Shown: positions 1-11,111, counted from the first letter of the stretch. The stretch is 64,000 nucleotides of DNA from Telopea speciosissima (GCF_018873765.1 NC_057923.1:60692593-60756592); one strand, 5' to 3'. Notes: a model not told the origin generated them from the sequence alone. A program made the numbers and translations.

Positions 1-2063
1 TGGTGGTATCAGTTTGTTTAAGGAGAGTTTTGTGGTTGGCGAATCATATCTGATTGCACAGTAGGGAAATTGAGCTCTGATCTAACCGAGCTGAATGACA
101 TGTCTCATTGACAGGTTTTTTTGAGAATAGATATGCATCATTGACGGTTCTTGTGTCTATTTATTCAAAAGGTAACGATGTAATTGGGTTTGTTGTTACT
201 GCAGTTTCTTTTCTAGGAATGTAACTGAACCTCTAGCTGTTCTTTATCCCTTCACATTTCCTTGTGTTGCAAATCTAAAGCAACGGCAATCTCAGGAAAT
301 ATGATTGAGATACAACTAGAAACGTCACTCCTTGGTCAAGCAGAGCCTCAACATTCAACAATAACTTTTAGATTCATGGAGAATTAAGAATGCATTGTAC
401 ATCAGAAATATTTGTATGTGCAGGATAGTATCTTGTAATTATTCCACAATGGTCTTAAAACTTCTAAACCTAAATAACATATGTTTCCTCTTCCACCTGG
501 ACCCGAATACTTCTTTTTTACCTGTAAACATGAAACTAAACTTATAATCCTCCCCCACCATCCTGAACATATGTTTCCTCTTCCACCAGGTCGTGCTCAT
601 ACTCAAGACCTGCAAGTTCCGACGATGTATTCAAGACCTGCAACTCATCTCTCTCTCTCTCTGATTTCCACCATCTAGGTTAGGTTATTCTCTCTCCATT
701 CCAATACTCCGACCGAACCAATTCTACCCTTTTCCTTTCCCTTCACTTCTCTTCCATCTGAAATCCGAAACCAAACCCCATAAACCTGCAACCCATCTTC
801 TTCCTCTCTTTTATCTTCTGAACCCACTTTTTTCTCCTCCTTCTCCTTTTCATTTTTTCCTCCATTAACCGAAAACCCTCTCACTATCCATTATCTGAAA
901 TTCTATTTCAATTGGGAGAGACCCCTGCAGATTTCTTTGGAATCGAACCCTATTCTAGCGATGGTTTTTCGAGCTGAGAATCTTCGGCAGATGAGGGACA
1001 GAGGAAAATAAAAAAAGAGAAAATGGGAAAAAGGGCGATTGTTTCAGTGAGTAAATAAATGAAAATGGAGTAGAGAATAGGGTCAATGGATTTGGGATTT
1101 GTCCAGAAATTCCACACACACAGAAGAACAGAAGAAAATGAGATTACAAGAAGAAACAATCCAAAATGGGGAATTGCATTCGACATGAATCTTCAGATTC
1201 AGACATAAAGAAGAAGCTTTGCTTTGTTTTGGTTTGTGGGTTCAGGCTTGCATCTCTGGGATTCAGGTGTGTTGACTCTTGTAGATTCAAAATTGTTTTG
1301 CTGTTGTGGATTCAATAGCAACCTTGGTGAATTCAAAGATGGGTTACAGGAGGATTCTAGGCCTAACCCTAAGTATCAGGTGGATTCCTGATTTATATCT
1401 TCTGTTCCATCTTGTTTTCCTTTCTTCATCAAACAAGTAAGATCTGAACTTTTGCTTTATCCTGCGATTACTTGTTTCTAACTTTCGAATTGGCTTTGCT
1501 GACTAGTTTCTACTATGATTGATTGCAAAATATTATCCTAGAGTCTTAGTTTCAGAGTTTAAAAATAAAAAAGCAGAAGAGGATGGGAAGATGAGATCAA
1601 ATATAAGTTTATAAGACCAGTTTTAAGAAGAATGAGTTACCCAAATAACCCACAAAGAAACGCTTGGAAGGTGATCATCCATGTCAACTTTGGTCTGCTT
1701 TTTCTGCGAGCAAGAACATGTAGAAGAAGAGATTAATCATTCTATCATAAGCAATTAAGTAAGAAATCTTGGAGGAAATAATGTTGACTTAAAAATTTAA
1801 TCTCTGTTCTGTTCTGTACTGGGAATTCGTATCAGGAAATTATAAACTTAATAAGAGTCTCGATCAGGAGAACAAAACATTTGAGATCTTTTTCTTATTA
1901 TTAATTTACTCTTTTTTTTATAGTGGAGGTCTCAATGTGTTGGGATTAAAGAAGTGGTTGAGCAAACAACATATAAAGACGGTTATGAACTAGAACCAGA
2001 GCCTTAAATTCATTCTTTGCTTGGATTTTCAGGAAAGAAATGGGAAAAATGGTGGCAGCGAAC
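1..2063. other. Unassigned DNA, possible WAT1 intron
   Basis: No coding exon was recognised on either strand. If the WAT1-type exon at 2064-2263 belongs to an intact gene, this stretch is its first intron and the rest of the gene lies beyond the left edge. A short direct repeat (atgtttcctcttccacc) occurs near 482 and 571. The part from 640 to 860 is pyrimidine-rich on the plus strand and resembles a 5'UTR or promoter, but no gene follows it. Confidence 0.4.
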
Positions 2064-2263
2064 CTTTTCAGGAAGAAAGCAATGGGAGCCAAGAAAATGG
2101 TAGCGAACATGTATCTATAGGCAATAAGAATATGGAGGTTCATTCCATCCTTGGTTGCCAGTTTATAGAATACATTGACACCGGTGGAAACGATCTGAAT
2201 CACTACCATCACCATCGCCGGCTTCAACCCATGAAGAAATTCGCAAACATCACGACGAATCAT
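2064..2263 (-). CDS. WAT1-related EamA-type transporter, first exon only
   Basis: The minus-strand ATG at 2263 opens a 200-nt exon of 66 codons plus two bases, ending at a GT donor (aaaag/gttcgc). Its product starts MIRRDVCEFLHGLKPAMVMV, followed by a hydrophobic helix, a short hydrophilic loop (YKLATKDGMN), and a second helix with YRYMFATIFLAPIAFFLK. This order, especially the KPA..MV.IQ...G.N..YK.A..DGM and AYR...A....AP.AFFL signatures, is that of exon 1 of plant WAT1-related/nodulin MtN21-like proteins. These are multi-helix EamA-fold membrane transporters; characterised members move auxin or amino acids, and the substrate here is unknown. An open frame extends upstream of this ATG, but its Pro-rich, poorly conserved sequence looks like translated 5'UTR. 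The usual second exon was not found within 2 kb, so this is either a gene with a long first intron or a truncated copy. Confidence 0.8.
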
Positions 2264-2442
2264 ACAATACAATATATGTGTCAGATCACTGGATAGAGTT
2301 GAGACAATTCTTAAAAAGAAAGAAAGAAAGAGAAAGGAGGGTGAGAAGGAGACTAAGCGAACAAGAAAGATCGATCGCCGTTTGCTCTGTGTCGCTTTGT
2401 TTGTGGGCTTTGAATGGAGATCAAATGGAGGAGGAGAACAAT

Positions 2443-2452
2443 AATATTTATA
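2443..2452 (-). promoter_or_regulatory. TATA box of the WAT1-type gene
   Basis: Minus-strand TATAAATATT lies about 180 bp upstream of the chosen ATG. That places a start site near 2412 and gives a 5'UTR of about 150 nt, which is normal for a plant gene and supports the ATG at 2263. Confidence 0.55.
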
Positions 2453-2475
2453 ACCAAGAGGGGATGAATGAGAGA

Positions 2476-2493
2476 GGGGGGGGGGGGGGGGGG
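2476..2493. repeat. 18-bp poly-G run in the WAT1 promoter
   Basis: An uninterrupted run of 18 G lies just upstream of the putative TATA box on the minus strand (C-run in gene orientation). The length of such a run is prone to assembly error and polymorphism. Confidence 0.9.
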
Positions 2494-2729
2494 ACCGAGT
2501 CCCTTTGACCCTTGTTGGGTTCAACACTAAAAACGAATATAGAGAAAAGAGAGACTCTAGAAAACCACAAATCGAGCTCCAACACAAATAAATTTAAATC
2601 AAGGAACGGGAAGCAACCACGTCTCAGGTAGAAACCCTTGACAGAAACTCAAAATTAAAAAGTACGTCAACGAGGGTCATTTTGAAACCTTGAAATTAAC
2701 CTGAAATCGAAGATGAACGCCTCCTATGT

Positions 2730-3010
2730 TCCGACGAACTAAAAAGAGGGTAGGTGGAGAAAAATCGTAGTAGGGTTTCTCTTCTACGCAACAGTGTCCT
2801 TCGCAGCAAGGTTCCTTCTCAGCATGGACCTGAAGAGAAATCCACATTTCATTCTGAGAGAGAGAGAGAGAACCCAATAGCTTCAAGTTAATTAACCACA
2901 GTTCAGATCAGAAGAACCCTTACCTTCCCAAATCGCAGCAGTGTTCTTCGCAACAGGGTTCCTCTTCTACGGCAGGGAAAACAATTCGGTGGGGTTCTTC
3001 TTCCCCGGAG
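2730..3010 (-). repeat. Tandem pair of a short Cys-rich segment
   Basis: Two related segments sit at about 2760-2840 and 2925-2995. Read on the minus strand they give EKEPCCEGHCCVEE and VEEEPCCEEHCC. The upstream one is followed by a good GT donor (gggaag/gtaagg) and the second is preceded by a pyrimidine tract ending in CAG. No ATG-started gene could be built around them and I do not recognise the family. It may be a duplicated untranslated exon, a repeat, or a remnant gene. Confidence 0.35.
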
Positions 3011-3311
3011 GGGTGAGCAGCAGCTATGGCGGCACCGGCCGTTTAATAATTCTGTTTGATGACACGGTGAAAGGTATTTATTTTTAATCAGTACAATGGG
3101 GGGGTGAAAGTTTGATTACACAAGAGTTCAGTCACAGGGTTATATCTCCGAATGGTGATGATGAGATTCTTTCTTCTCCACGTCAGAAAAAGATTTGTCG
3201 ACCCAAAGTTTAGGCTATGTTGTTTGGATGTGAAGAAAAAACATAAAACGAAAAAAACTTTTCATTCCAAAAAGCAATTCTGACGGTTGAATAGAGAGAT
3301 TATACATAACC

Positions 3312-3800
3312 TCACAAACGTCTCGGTGACTTTTTCAAATCTTTTTTTTTGGGGGGACAAAAGAATATCTCTTTAATAGAACGTGTCCAGCATTTGGAAT
3401 CAAGATTACAAACCTTAGAAATCCAAGGAGAGGAGGATGTCCTACACGATACAGACATCGTCCTCCAGGCGAGGGAGTCAATTAAGTTGTTAATATCCTC
3501 AAGAATGTGATGGAAAGAAAAGGAAACTAAATAGGTGGATAAATGCTTTATGTCCAGGATGAGGTTCACCACTTTAGCTAGAAGAAGAAGATTGTCGAAG
3601 TGGAGAAGGGAAATAAGATCTTTACAATCCAATTCCACCAGGATGCAATCAATGGTTTTAAAATTCCTTGAAGCAAGCCTTCTCTGACAGCTAATGCCTC
3701 CCCCTGGAGAGCTGAAGAGAGAGTCATGGGATCAATTGTTTCAAATCTCAAATATAGTAATTTTAGCTTTACAAGCGTGATCAACAAATAGATGAGCTAG
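3312..3800 (-). pseudogene. Non-LTR retroelement RNase H (RVT_3-like) relic
   Basis: Two overlapping minus-strand frames together look like the RNase H-like domain found at the C-terminus of plant L1-type LINE proteins. The upstream frame (about 3578-3787) has the GEALAVREGLLQGI signature, equivalent to AEA.A.R.GL. The other frame (3312-3638) has ELDCKDLISLL, where D would be an active-site residue, and SFHHILEDINNLIDSLA, matching the usual F.HI.R..N..AD.LA. A frameshift near 3650 separates the parts, so this is a decayed fragment. No reverse transcriptase domain was seen beside it. Confidence 0.6.
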
Positions 3801-4978
3801 ATAGTTATGGGAAAAAATAAAACAATGAAAATGGAAAACTGCTCACAAGCATGCATCTTGGGATACTATGTTTAAACACACACAAAATTAATTAAGATGC
3901 TTTCTTCAATCTTCTTGGCGAAACCCCACAAACCAGACCCCTTCAATTCATCCCTCTAGTCTGGTCCACACAAAAAGAAGACAGGAGAGTTAGAGTTGTT
4001 ATGGTTACATCTTACTCTGAAAATATTTCACACCCATTGAAATATTTCAGGAAAAGAAATCATCTCATCAAAAGAAAGCTTTAATGGGTCATTACTATAA
4101 TTCTTGAGACATGCAAATGGTTCTTAATTGGTTCAGTGAATAGTTCTTCTGGCTTTGTACATGATTAATCAAAAGAGAAGGGACAGGAATGGAGCTCTTC
4201 CCTTTAGCCCTTTGTTTGCTCCATAATAAAAATGATGATAAATATGTGATTTTTTTTATAGATAGCTATTTATTGCAAACAATAACAACAAAAGGAAAAA
4301 AGCATAGGAAAGGAAATATACAACATACACAACTACAATGCTCTATCACAAGCTCATCTATCTCCTCTTAGACCTTATATTAGAGAGAAATATCATCTCT
4401 AATGTTCAAACTACCTTGGGGCCTATCTCCATCCCCTATCCCCCCTATTAAAGCTTTCCAATCCAAATATATATATATATATCATCTTTAATAGACCTCA
4501 ACGTACACTTACCTTTCCAGGAAATTTTTTTTCCTTTCATGGATAACATACTTTTGAAAAGGTGCTTGCTTGCATGCCTGCTTGCCTGCTTGCCTGCTTG
4601 CCTGTCAAAGACACATTCAGAAATTTTCTTTAAGACAAAGTGTAGAGCACTTGAAGGGGTGCTATTGCTATATATAGATAGATAGTATAGTTCTTCTTCT
4701 AAATGTGGGGCCGGGGAATATTGTCTGTTGTCGCTGAATCTGTGAATTAATGGTGTATTGATGGTTCCACCCATTTGCCTAAATATCTATCTACAGTTGC
4801 ATCCAATAAATTAAAATTTATTTAAAATATTTTCAACCCTTCTATCACTATCCTACATTTAGCCTATATTTATTAAAACTATTCTATCTTAAACTTCTTT
4901 TCTGATACTACCTTGCTTTTAAACTTTTACATCTCCTTCTACCCTCATCTTTTTAAATACCCAGATTGCCTTTCCTTT
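3801..4978. other. Unassigned AT-rich DNA
   Basis: No gene was recognised. The stretch holds a short tandem repeat near 4565-4605, a TA run near 4468-4480, and otherwise AT-rich sequence leading to the CACTA terminus at 4979. Confidence 0.5.
4562..4606. repeat. (CTTGCCTG)n short tandem repeat
   Basis: The plus strand has about five units of an imperfect 8-bp repeat (cttgcttgcatgcctg, then cttgcctg repeated). It is a minisatellite with no coding role seen. Confidence 0.85.
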
Positions 4979-5179
4979 CACTACAAGAAAAGAGATTTAT
5001 GGCAATAGTTAAATATATTACCGTTGCCAATAATAAATTTATTACAACGATAAAATATTTACCATTGCCATAAATTAATTATTACAACGGTAAAAATAAT
5101 ATTGTTGCCAAATATAATTTACAACGACGTATATAAAATGCTGACGCATTAGATAGATTACCCCAACAAGAATTAATAT
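4979..5179 (+). mobile_element. CACTA transposon left terminus
   Basis: The terminus CACTACAAGAAAA starts at 4979, the canonical plant CACTA/En-Spm end. Behind it come short subterminal motifs in both orientations (ttaccgttgcca, acaacggtaa, ttaccattgcc), as expected for transposase binding sites. A Mutator-like element interrupts it at 5180. Similar motifs (acgtcgcg, cagcaacggga) resume at 7781. No matching right terminus (cttgtagtg) was found that fits it, so the element is truncated or its far end is degraded. The CDKB fragment at 8591-8885 may be its cargo. Confidence 0.75.
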
Positions 5180-5358
5180 GGGAAAATATAGGAACACCCC
5201 CTCAACTATGGCCTGTTTTCATGTACACCCCCTCATCTATTGAAAGGAAGTAAATTAGTCCATCCAACTAACAGCCGTTAGTTTTAAACGTTAATACTCA
5301 CCCAACCATTTTTTTAGAACCAAATTGCCCAAATTAAAAGTTTGAAGACAAAAATACC
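5180..5358 (+). repeat. Left TIR of the Mutator-like element
   Basis: It pairs in inverted orientation with 7568-7780. Shared landmarks are the outer GGGA(A/G)AATATAGG, catgtacaccccctc, and ccaaattgcccaaattaaaa, the last matched at the right end by ccaaattacccaaattaaaa on the minus strand. Confidence 0.85.
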
Positions 5359-5599
5359 CTCTATACCTTAATACATTAAAAATGAAAAAGACGAAACTAC
5401 CCTAAATCCTCCCACCCTTCTAGTAACCCTATTTCCCAAATCTCTCACGAAACCTCCTCACCACTGCTATCTCCTCAACCCCCTATCTTCATCGCCGATT
5501 GCCATCTACCTTGCATCTCCGATCGCCATTGCTACTCTTCAGGTAAGTTCTCTCGCCGTCTACCTTGACACCCTAAGTTGGATTGAAAGGAAGCTTCTA

Positions 5600-6215
5600 T
5601 AATAAACTTGTTAAACAATCAAACCGAAGTAGTATTCAAAGACTTTGATACTCCCCTTCCATGGGTCAAATGCAAACCCAATCAAAATCCAATCCACTTC
5701 ATTCCATCTTCAGTTTTTCAAAGATTTCTTTGTTATAAATTCACTACCACACACCAGAAGAAAAGATTAAGAGGAAAACACAGCCAAGACATTTTTCTCA
5801 TATCAAACACACCATCAATCTGTGTTGAAACTTACAGAAATCAGAGAGAGTTTGAGAGAAGAAGAAGAAGAATGCAAGATGTTTTTAATGTGGTTCGGTT
5901 TCACTGGAAACCTACGTCCATAGATATTGTTATTTTCCACGCTCTTAACCTTCATCCATCCTCTCTTTATATAAAGGCTTAGAGATGGGTATGATGATGT
6001 TACAAGGATTATGATTGTCATAAGGATAAGAACAGTGTTTTACAGTTTGCAGAGTTTGATTGCAACTCTATGACTGCAGCAGCCTTGTGCGTTGGTTTAG
6101 GGATAACCATTGTGATTCTCTTATCATCTGATCCGTTGATCTCTTCAAGAGTGGTTGATGAGGATAAAACATTACCCATATCTCTAACAATCCGTCATGT
6201 TATAGCTTAAGCTTT
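5600..6215. other. Unassigned interior of the Mutator-like element
   Basis: No product recognised. At about 6012-6212 both strands are open. The plus strand reads SVLQFAEFDCNSMTAAALCV and then a hydrophobic stretch; the minus strand reads SSTTLEEINGSDDKRITMVI, a more ordinary soluble-protein composition. A palindromic TATA-like motif (tttatataaag) lies near 5966-5976, and a 5'UTR-like segment with a possible intron follows on the minus strand. This may be a second captured gene fragment (promoter plus first exon), separate from the P450. Confidence 0.35.
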
Positions 6216-6252
6216 TACCTTAACTTCTCCTCTTCGTTCTTCCTCTTCATTC

Positions 6253-7550
6253 TTCCATTCTTCTTCATTGTCAAAACTTGCTGCACTTATGCAACCAATT
6301 ACAAGAAATCATCTTCATCTCCTGCAATTATGCTACCCAGATCCTATCCTTTGCTAGGCTCAACTCTCACCATATCTGCCAACAGAGATCGATTCAATCA
6401 ATGGGTCACAGCATCCTCAAAACAGTGAGAATGGAACCATCATCCTTCAACGTTCTCTCGGTCATCGTCATCTCATAACTACCAATCCCCTCAATAGCCA
6501 ACACATCCTTATGACCCAATTCTACCTCTACCCAAAAGGCAGTTTCTCTCAAGATTGCCTCTCCAGTTTTCTTGGTTCTGGCATCTTCAACATCGATGGT
6601 GAAAGTTGGAAGTTTCAGAGACAGATCTCCAGTCGTGCATTCAATACCAAATCCCTCCGGAAATTTGTCGAGACGGTGGTCGAAGACGAGCTCTCTGACC
6701 ACTTTCTTCCTCTACTCTTGACCACCACCATTCAAAAATCCGTTCTTGTTCTGCAAGACATCCTTCAAAGATTCGCATTTGATAATATCTGCAAAATTGC
6801 TTTTGGGTTCGACCCAATGTATCTTTCCCCATCATTCCCACAACCAGAATCAGAATTTGCAGTCGCATTTGAAGCAGCTACACTATTAAGCAGCAAGCGA
6901 TTTGGTTCAATTTTCCGAGGGATATGGAAGGTGAAAAGGGCATTTGATATTGGGTCGAAGAAGCAATTGCGAATAGCAATTTCAAAAGTGCGTGAATTCA
7001 CAACAAGTATTGTAAGAGAAAAGAAACGAGAGTTAGAAGAGATCTTCAATTGAAACAGAGGATCGTCTCTCAAGAATCTTGAATTCCGGCCATTTAGATG
7101 AGAATTTCGTTACCGACATGGTGATGAGCTTTATCTTAGCTGGTCGTGATACTACATCGGCAGCATTGACATGGTTCGTCTGGTTAACTTCCAGGAATCC
7201 TCGTATAGAAAAGGAGATTTTGAAGGAGATAATAAAGGAGGAACCTGAAGGGGTTGATCATTTCGGTGAGGTGAAGGACATGGTATACACCCACGCTGCT
7301 CTCTGCGAGAGCATGAGGCATGCGGCTCTATCCACCAGTCCCTTTTGGTGGTAAGCAGGCAGCAAGCGGCGATGTGTTGCCAGATGGGTCTGTAGTGAAG
7401 AAAGGAATGCAAGTGTCATATCATCCCTATGCGATGGAGATAATGGAGTCATTGTGGGGCAAAGATTGGGCGGAGTTCAACCGAGAGCGGTGGTTGGAGA
7501 AAGAGGAGATTACCGGAAATGGACGCTTGTGGGAAGGGATTCATACACAT
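6253..7550 (+). pseudogene. CYP94-type cytochrome P450 pseudogene
   Basis: This is a captured, intronless P450 of the CYP94 group, whose known members omega-hydroxylate fatty acids or jasmonoyl-isoleucine. Landmarks in order: RSYPLLGS near 6341; LYPKGSF..D at about 6526; GSGIFNIDGESWKFQRQ at 6574-6620; FAFDNICKIAFGFDP near 6771-6820; the helix I oxygen-binding motif AGRDTTSAA at 7140-7166; the helix K motif ESMR near 7309; and ERWLE near 7486. The heme-binding Cys loop is absent: similarity stops near RDSYT at 7540, shortly before the right TIR. Reading frame changes occur near 6425, 7045, 7315 and 7530, and there is a stop at 7051. The membrane anchor is poorly preserved. It cannot make an active enzyme. 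It lies wholly inside the Mutator-like element. Confidence 0.88.
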
Positions 7551-7567
7551 AGGCAATCTTACCTAAA

Positions 7568-7780
7568 GGGTATTTTCGTCTTTAGATTTTTAATTTGGGT
7601 AATTTGGTCCTAAAAAAATAATTGGATGAGTAATAACATTTAAAACTTAACAGCAGTTAGTTTGTTGGACTAATTTAATTACTTTCAATAAATGAGGGGG
7701 GTGTGTTTGAAAAATTTTACAGACGAGGGGGTGTACATGAAAATAGGCCATAATTAAGGGAGTGTGCCTATATTCTCCCC
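7568..7780 (-). repeat. Right TIR of the Mutator-like element
   Basis: Reverse complement of the left TIR with scattered substitutions and an extra segment containing a second C-rich motif. By eye the arms are roughly 80-85% alike, so the element is not new. Confidence 0.85.
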
Positions 7781-8560
7781 TCAATATAACGTCGCGTAAT
7801 AATATTTTCAGCAACGGGACCAAATTTTGAGAAACGGTTAAAAAATAATCATCATCAAATATCTTTTGCTTCGCGCATAAATTTTTCTTCTTCCCGCTTT
7901 CCTTTTCCCATATGCATCGATGCATCCCCACTTTCCAGTCACTCTGTCTCTCTCTCATCTAAATCTCTCTGAACCCTAACTCCCATTCTCTGCAAATCCA
8001 TCCTCTCTCTTCTCTCGCTCTCCTTCTCCCTCTCGAAAGTCCCACCTCCCCCCTTTGAGCTACCCAACGCACCATTCAGTGGAACCCCCATCTCCCTTCT
8101 CTGTGGAATCTTCGCTCGAACCCCATTCTCTGCAAATCTGACCTCTCTCCTCTCGTTCTTCCTCTCCCTCTTGAAAACCCTCTTTTGTGCAATCCCAACC
8201 CAGCGAGTTGAAGATGAGATCCTCTGAAGCACATCAAGTATCTTCCCCTGTAGCCGAGACACCTGCACCGCCCCAACCGCTTGGACCCTGCTCTCTCTTT
8301 CTGCAAAAACTTTGTTCCTTTTTCCTTTACTTAATCTTTCTCCCTGCACCCAACGGACAGCGTGTGAAGTTTATGCTCAGATCCAGATGCTGATTCTCTT
8401 TGTACTAAATAATTTGATCCCTGCAACTTTCTCTTTCTTACCATATTTCAAAGGTTTTTGTATCAAATGTCCAAAGGGGTTGCTCACTCTCACAACCATG
8501 GTGTTCTTCCCTCTTTACTTTTGTTAATCTTTTAAGCACTTCTCCTTATCTGGTACTTAC
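7781..8560. other. CACTA interior, no gene recognised
   Basis: Begins with CACTA-like subterminal sequence, then a pyrimidine-rich stretch. A segment of about 60 bp containing ccattctctgcaaatc is tandemly repeated at about 7984 and 8123. Open frames on either strand here are low-complexity and resemble translated 5'UTR. It leads into the CDKB fragment. Confidence 0.4.
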
Positions 8561-8590
8561 CATGGTTTCGAAATCGTAAAATCTCTTGGT

Positions 8591-8885
8591 GTACAAAGAC
8601 AAGGGAATAGTGAAGATTGTCGATCTTGGGCTGGGAAGGTACTTTGTTGTCCTTCTCAAGAGGTACACACATGATGTTGTTTAATATATTTATTCTACTA
8701 GCTGTAACTCCTCTTTTCAATAAATTTAACATTTTTTGGGTTAAATTGGTCTAATGTCATTCACGCTTTTCTTATTGCAGATTGTTACACTCTGGTATGA
8801 AGCCACAAGTGCTTTTGGGATCTACCAACCACTCAACTGTCGTGGATTGGTCTTTTGGATGCTCATTTGGTACTGTTGCCTAACT
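8591..8885 (+). pseudogene. CDKB-type cyclin-dependent kinase fragment, two exons
   Basis: Two short exon pieces match the activation-segment region of B-type plant cyclin-dependent kinases, which act in G2/M control. Piece 1 (about 8594-8675) reads KIVDLGLGR and then LLKRYTH; DLGLGR in place of the usual DFG motif is the CDKB hallmark. An intron follows, ending ttattgcag at 8780. Piece 2 (8781-8885) reads IVTLWY and, after a frameshift, GSTNHSTVVDWSFGCSFGTV, equivalent to GSTHYSTAVDMWSVGCIFAE. The APE motif between them is corrupted and neither the N-lobe nor the C-terminal lobe is present. Retention of the intron shows a DNA-level copy. It is probably cargo of the CACTA element whose left end is at 4979. 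Confidence 0.75.
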
Positions 8886-11111
8886 TCTCTTCTTTGATCC
8901 TTTGAAAGGAATCTCCATTGGCATATAAATAATTTATCTTACTTATTGCTCAAGACCAGCAACTGCATATCAGTTGTTCATTTCTAAATAGGAAATACCA
9001 AAAATGTTCTATTATATATCATTCTCATCCCTATTTTCATTGGTGTATGAGATGGGTTGTGTGTTGTTTGTTTAAGTTTAGTTTCCATTATTTTTGTTCC
9101 TATATGGTGTCAAGAAGTGAAAACAAAATATATGGAGACCCCAAGTTGTGTGGCGATAGGAACACAATTCATGGAGACTGGAGTCAATATTTTAATTAGA
9201 GATCTGTTGTCTAATTTATGCCTTTCATTGTCTAGATTCTAGAAGCTAATGTTGCAATCACAACCTTGATTTTCATCAAGGTCTGTTCGATCACTACCTT
9301 TACAATACAAACTGTTTTTTTAAGCTACGAAAAGGGAAGATATATGTGATCCATTGTGGGTTTTGTGTTACTTTAGGATTCAATGCGCCAACATCGTGAT
9401 ATTTCCCAATTACATGCTTTTTTGGCCATTGTCTATGGAGCCATTGTGATCCAACGAAAGAAAGGACTCAAGGTTATGTCATGATTTTGCAGCAGACCTT
9501 TTTGGCATTGTGGAATTTTGCCCCGCGCAAGCTGGCATCTTTTTGATTGTATAGATCTTTTGTTTTAATGAACAAACTATAAATCCCTAGATTTGTAATA
9601 TTTTAGTTGGCACTGATCTTGATTGTAGCATTTTTTGAACCTGACAACAGAGCCAATTGTACATAAATATTACATGTCTAATGAATTGTGATGTTGTAGT
9701 CTCGTTCATTTGAGTCCTACCGAAAAAGAGGGGGAGTCGGCAGTTTGGTGAAAGCAGAGAAGAACATTGGCGATGCAGATGGAGAGGATTTGGGATTTCT
9801 CCTAAACGATCTGAATCCAAACCCAGGCAGATGAGAGGTTTAGGTTTAGTTTGACTGAAATGGGTTTGGGTTGATGAATCGAACCGATCGGGTGGATTTG
9901 GTTTGAGGTTCAATGTGGTTCAAACAGGATCTCATGAGGTTTTCAAAATATTTTGAATTTATTCAATATCATCCGTTGGATGCTGGTCAGGCCAGGTGGC
10001 GTACTGCTGTAAGCTGCTGGAAGTAGGATGGAAGTACGAACTTTGGAAGTAGAGGATGTGGATCCCAAATCAACGAGCATCTCAAGGTTTTACGCTCTTT
10101 GACTCCCTTCCCAAACCCATTCCCGACTCTCTCAACCCCAAACCCTTCCAAAGCCTTTCCAAAATCCATTCCTTACTCTCGCTGTACCACTCACCCACTT
10201 CACTCTAACCCCACTCCTACTCCCCTTCCCAATTTCCTACACCATTGAAAGATGTTACAAGGTTTTAAAAAAAAAGAAATATACAATAGGTGGTGACGTA
10301 AGTGGATTAAACCATCTCGAACCCTCCTCAAGGTTCAATTGAGGTTTCCGGACGAAAACAATCTCCAATTCCCATTTGTCAAGGTAAGTGCCTTCTCCCA
10401 ATAATAAATAAATAAAAACAAAGACCGAGCACTACGGTTGTTCTGCATCGGAGCCGAATATCTCTGTTCTGTGTTTTACAATTTGAAGCTGAAGCTGCAG
10501 CTGAGAATATAAGCCCAAATTGACTCTGTACTGGCCTGCCCTAATTTCATTAGACCACTTTTCACTTTTCATTTAGACAATTTATCTATATCTCAGTATG
10601 CTCCTTATACTTTTGCCATTGAGTTTGTTAATTCATGAGCTTCATCTTATAACACCTCAATCTCATGTCATTTATTTATTATTCATTTCTTTATTGAGTT
10701 GAATCCTATATTTGTACTGCAAGCTTATTTAATATTTAGTCATTTGCTTAGTCACGTTGCACCACCGTATTGGTAGCATTCTCTTGTCATTTGGTTTGGG
10801 AGGTTCTAAGATTTTTATTCTTGTGTTTGAACCTCTTTTTTTAGCTTTCCAACATTGTTTGTTTAGTTCTAGGTACTATTGTAACATCCTGATATCTTGC
10901 TTTGTGTGAATATGCACATTTTTTTAGCTTTGGGAGTGTGAGTGTCTATTAATGCATTAAATACCCTTTGAATATTCCTATCTTTATTGGTGCGTCAGGT
11001 AGGCAGCCGACATTATATTCTACCAAGCCAACCCCTTTTACATGGATCCTATTATTTGTTAATTATTTTTATTTTTATGTTTTTTGATTATCCCTTACAT
11101 TTCTATATATC
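8886..11111. other. Unassigned DNA upstream of the LINE
   Basis: No gene was recognised. Some of it may be remaining CACTA interior, and the last few hundred bases may be the 5'UTR of the RTE element. A splice-donor-like caag/gtaagt occurs near 10383 without a supporting exon. Confidence 0.35.

Larger units (their letters stand above)
5180..7780. mobile_element. Mutator-like element with P450 cargo (Pack-MULE)
   Basis: The element is bounded by long terminal inverted repeats, about 180-210 bp each (5180-5358 and 7568-7780). The outer ends read gggaaaatataggaacaccc and, on the minus strand, gggagaatataggcacactc. No transposase was seen between them. Instead the interior has a 5'UTR-like pyrimidine-rich stretch (5400-5560), an unassigned segment (5600-6215) and a decayed CYP94-type P450. 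Long TIRs around captured host sequence without a transposase are the definition of a Pack-MULE. The flanks aattaatat and tcaatataa share only ttaatat/tcaatat, so the target duplication is imperfect. It sits inside CACTA subterminal repeats, so it inserted after that element. Confidence 0.8.
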
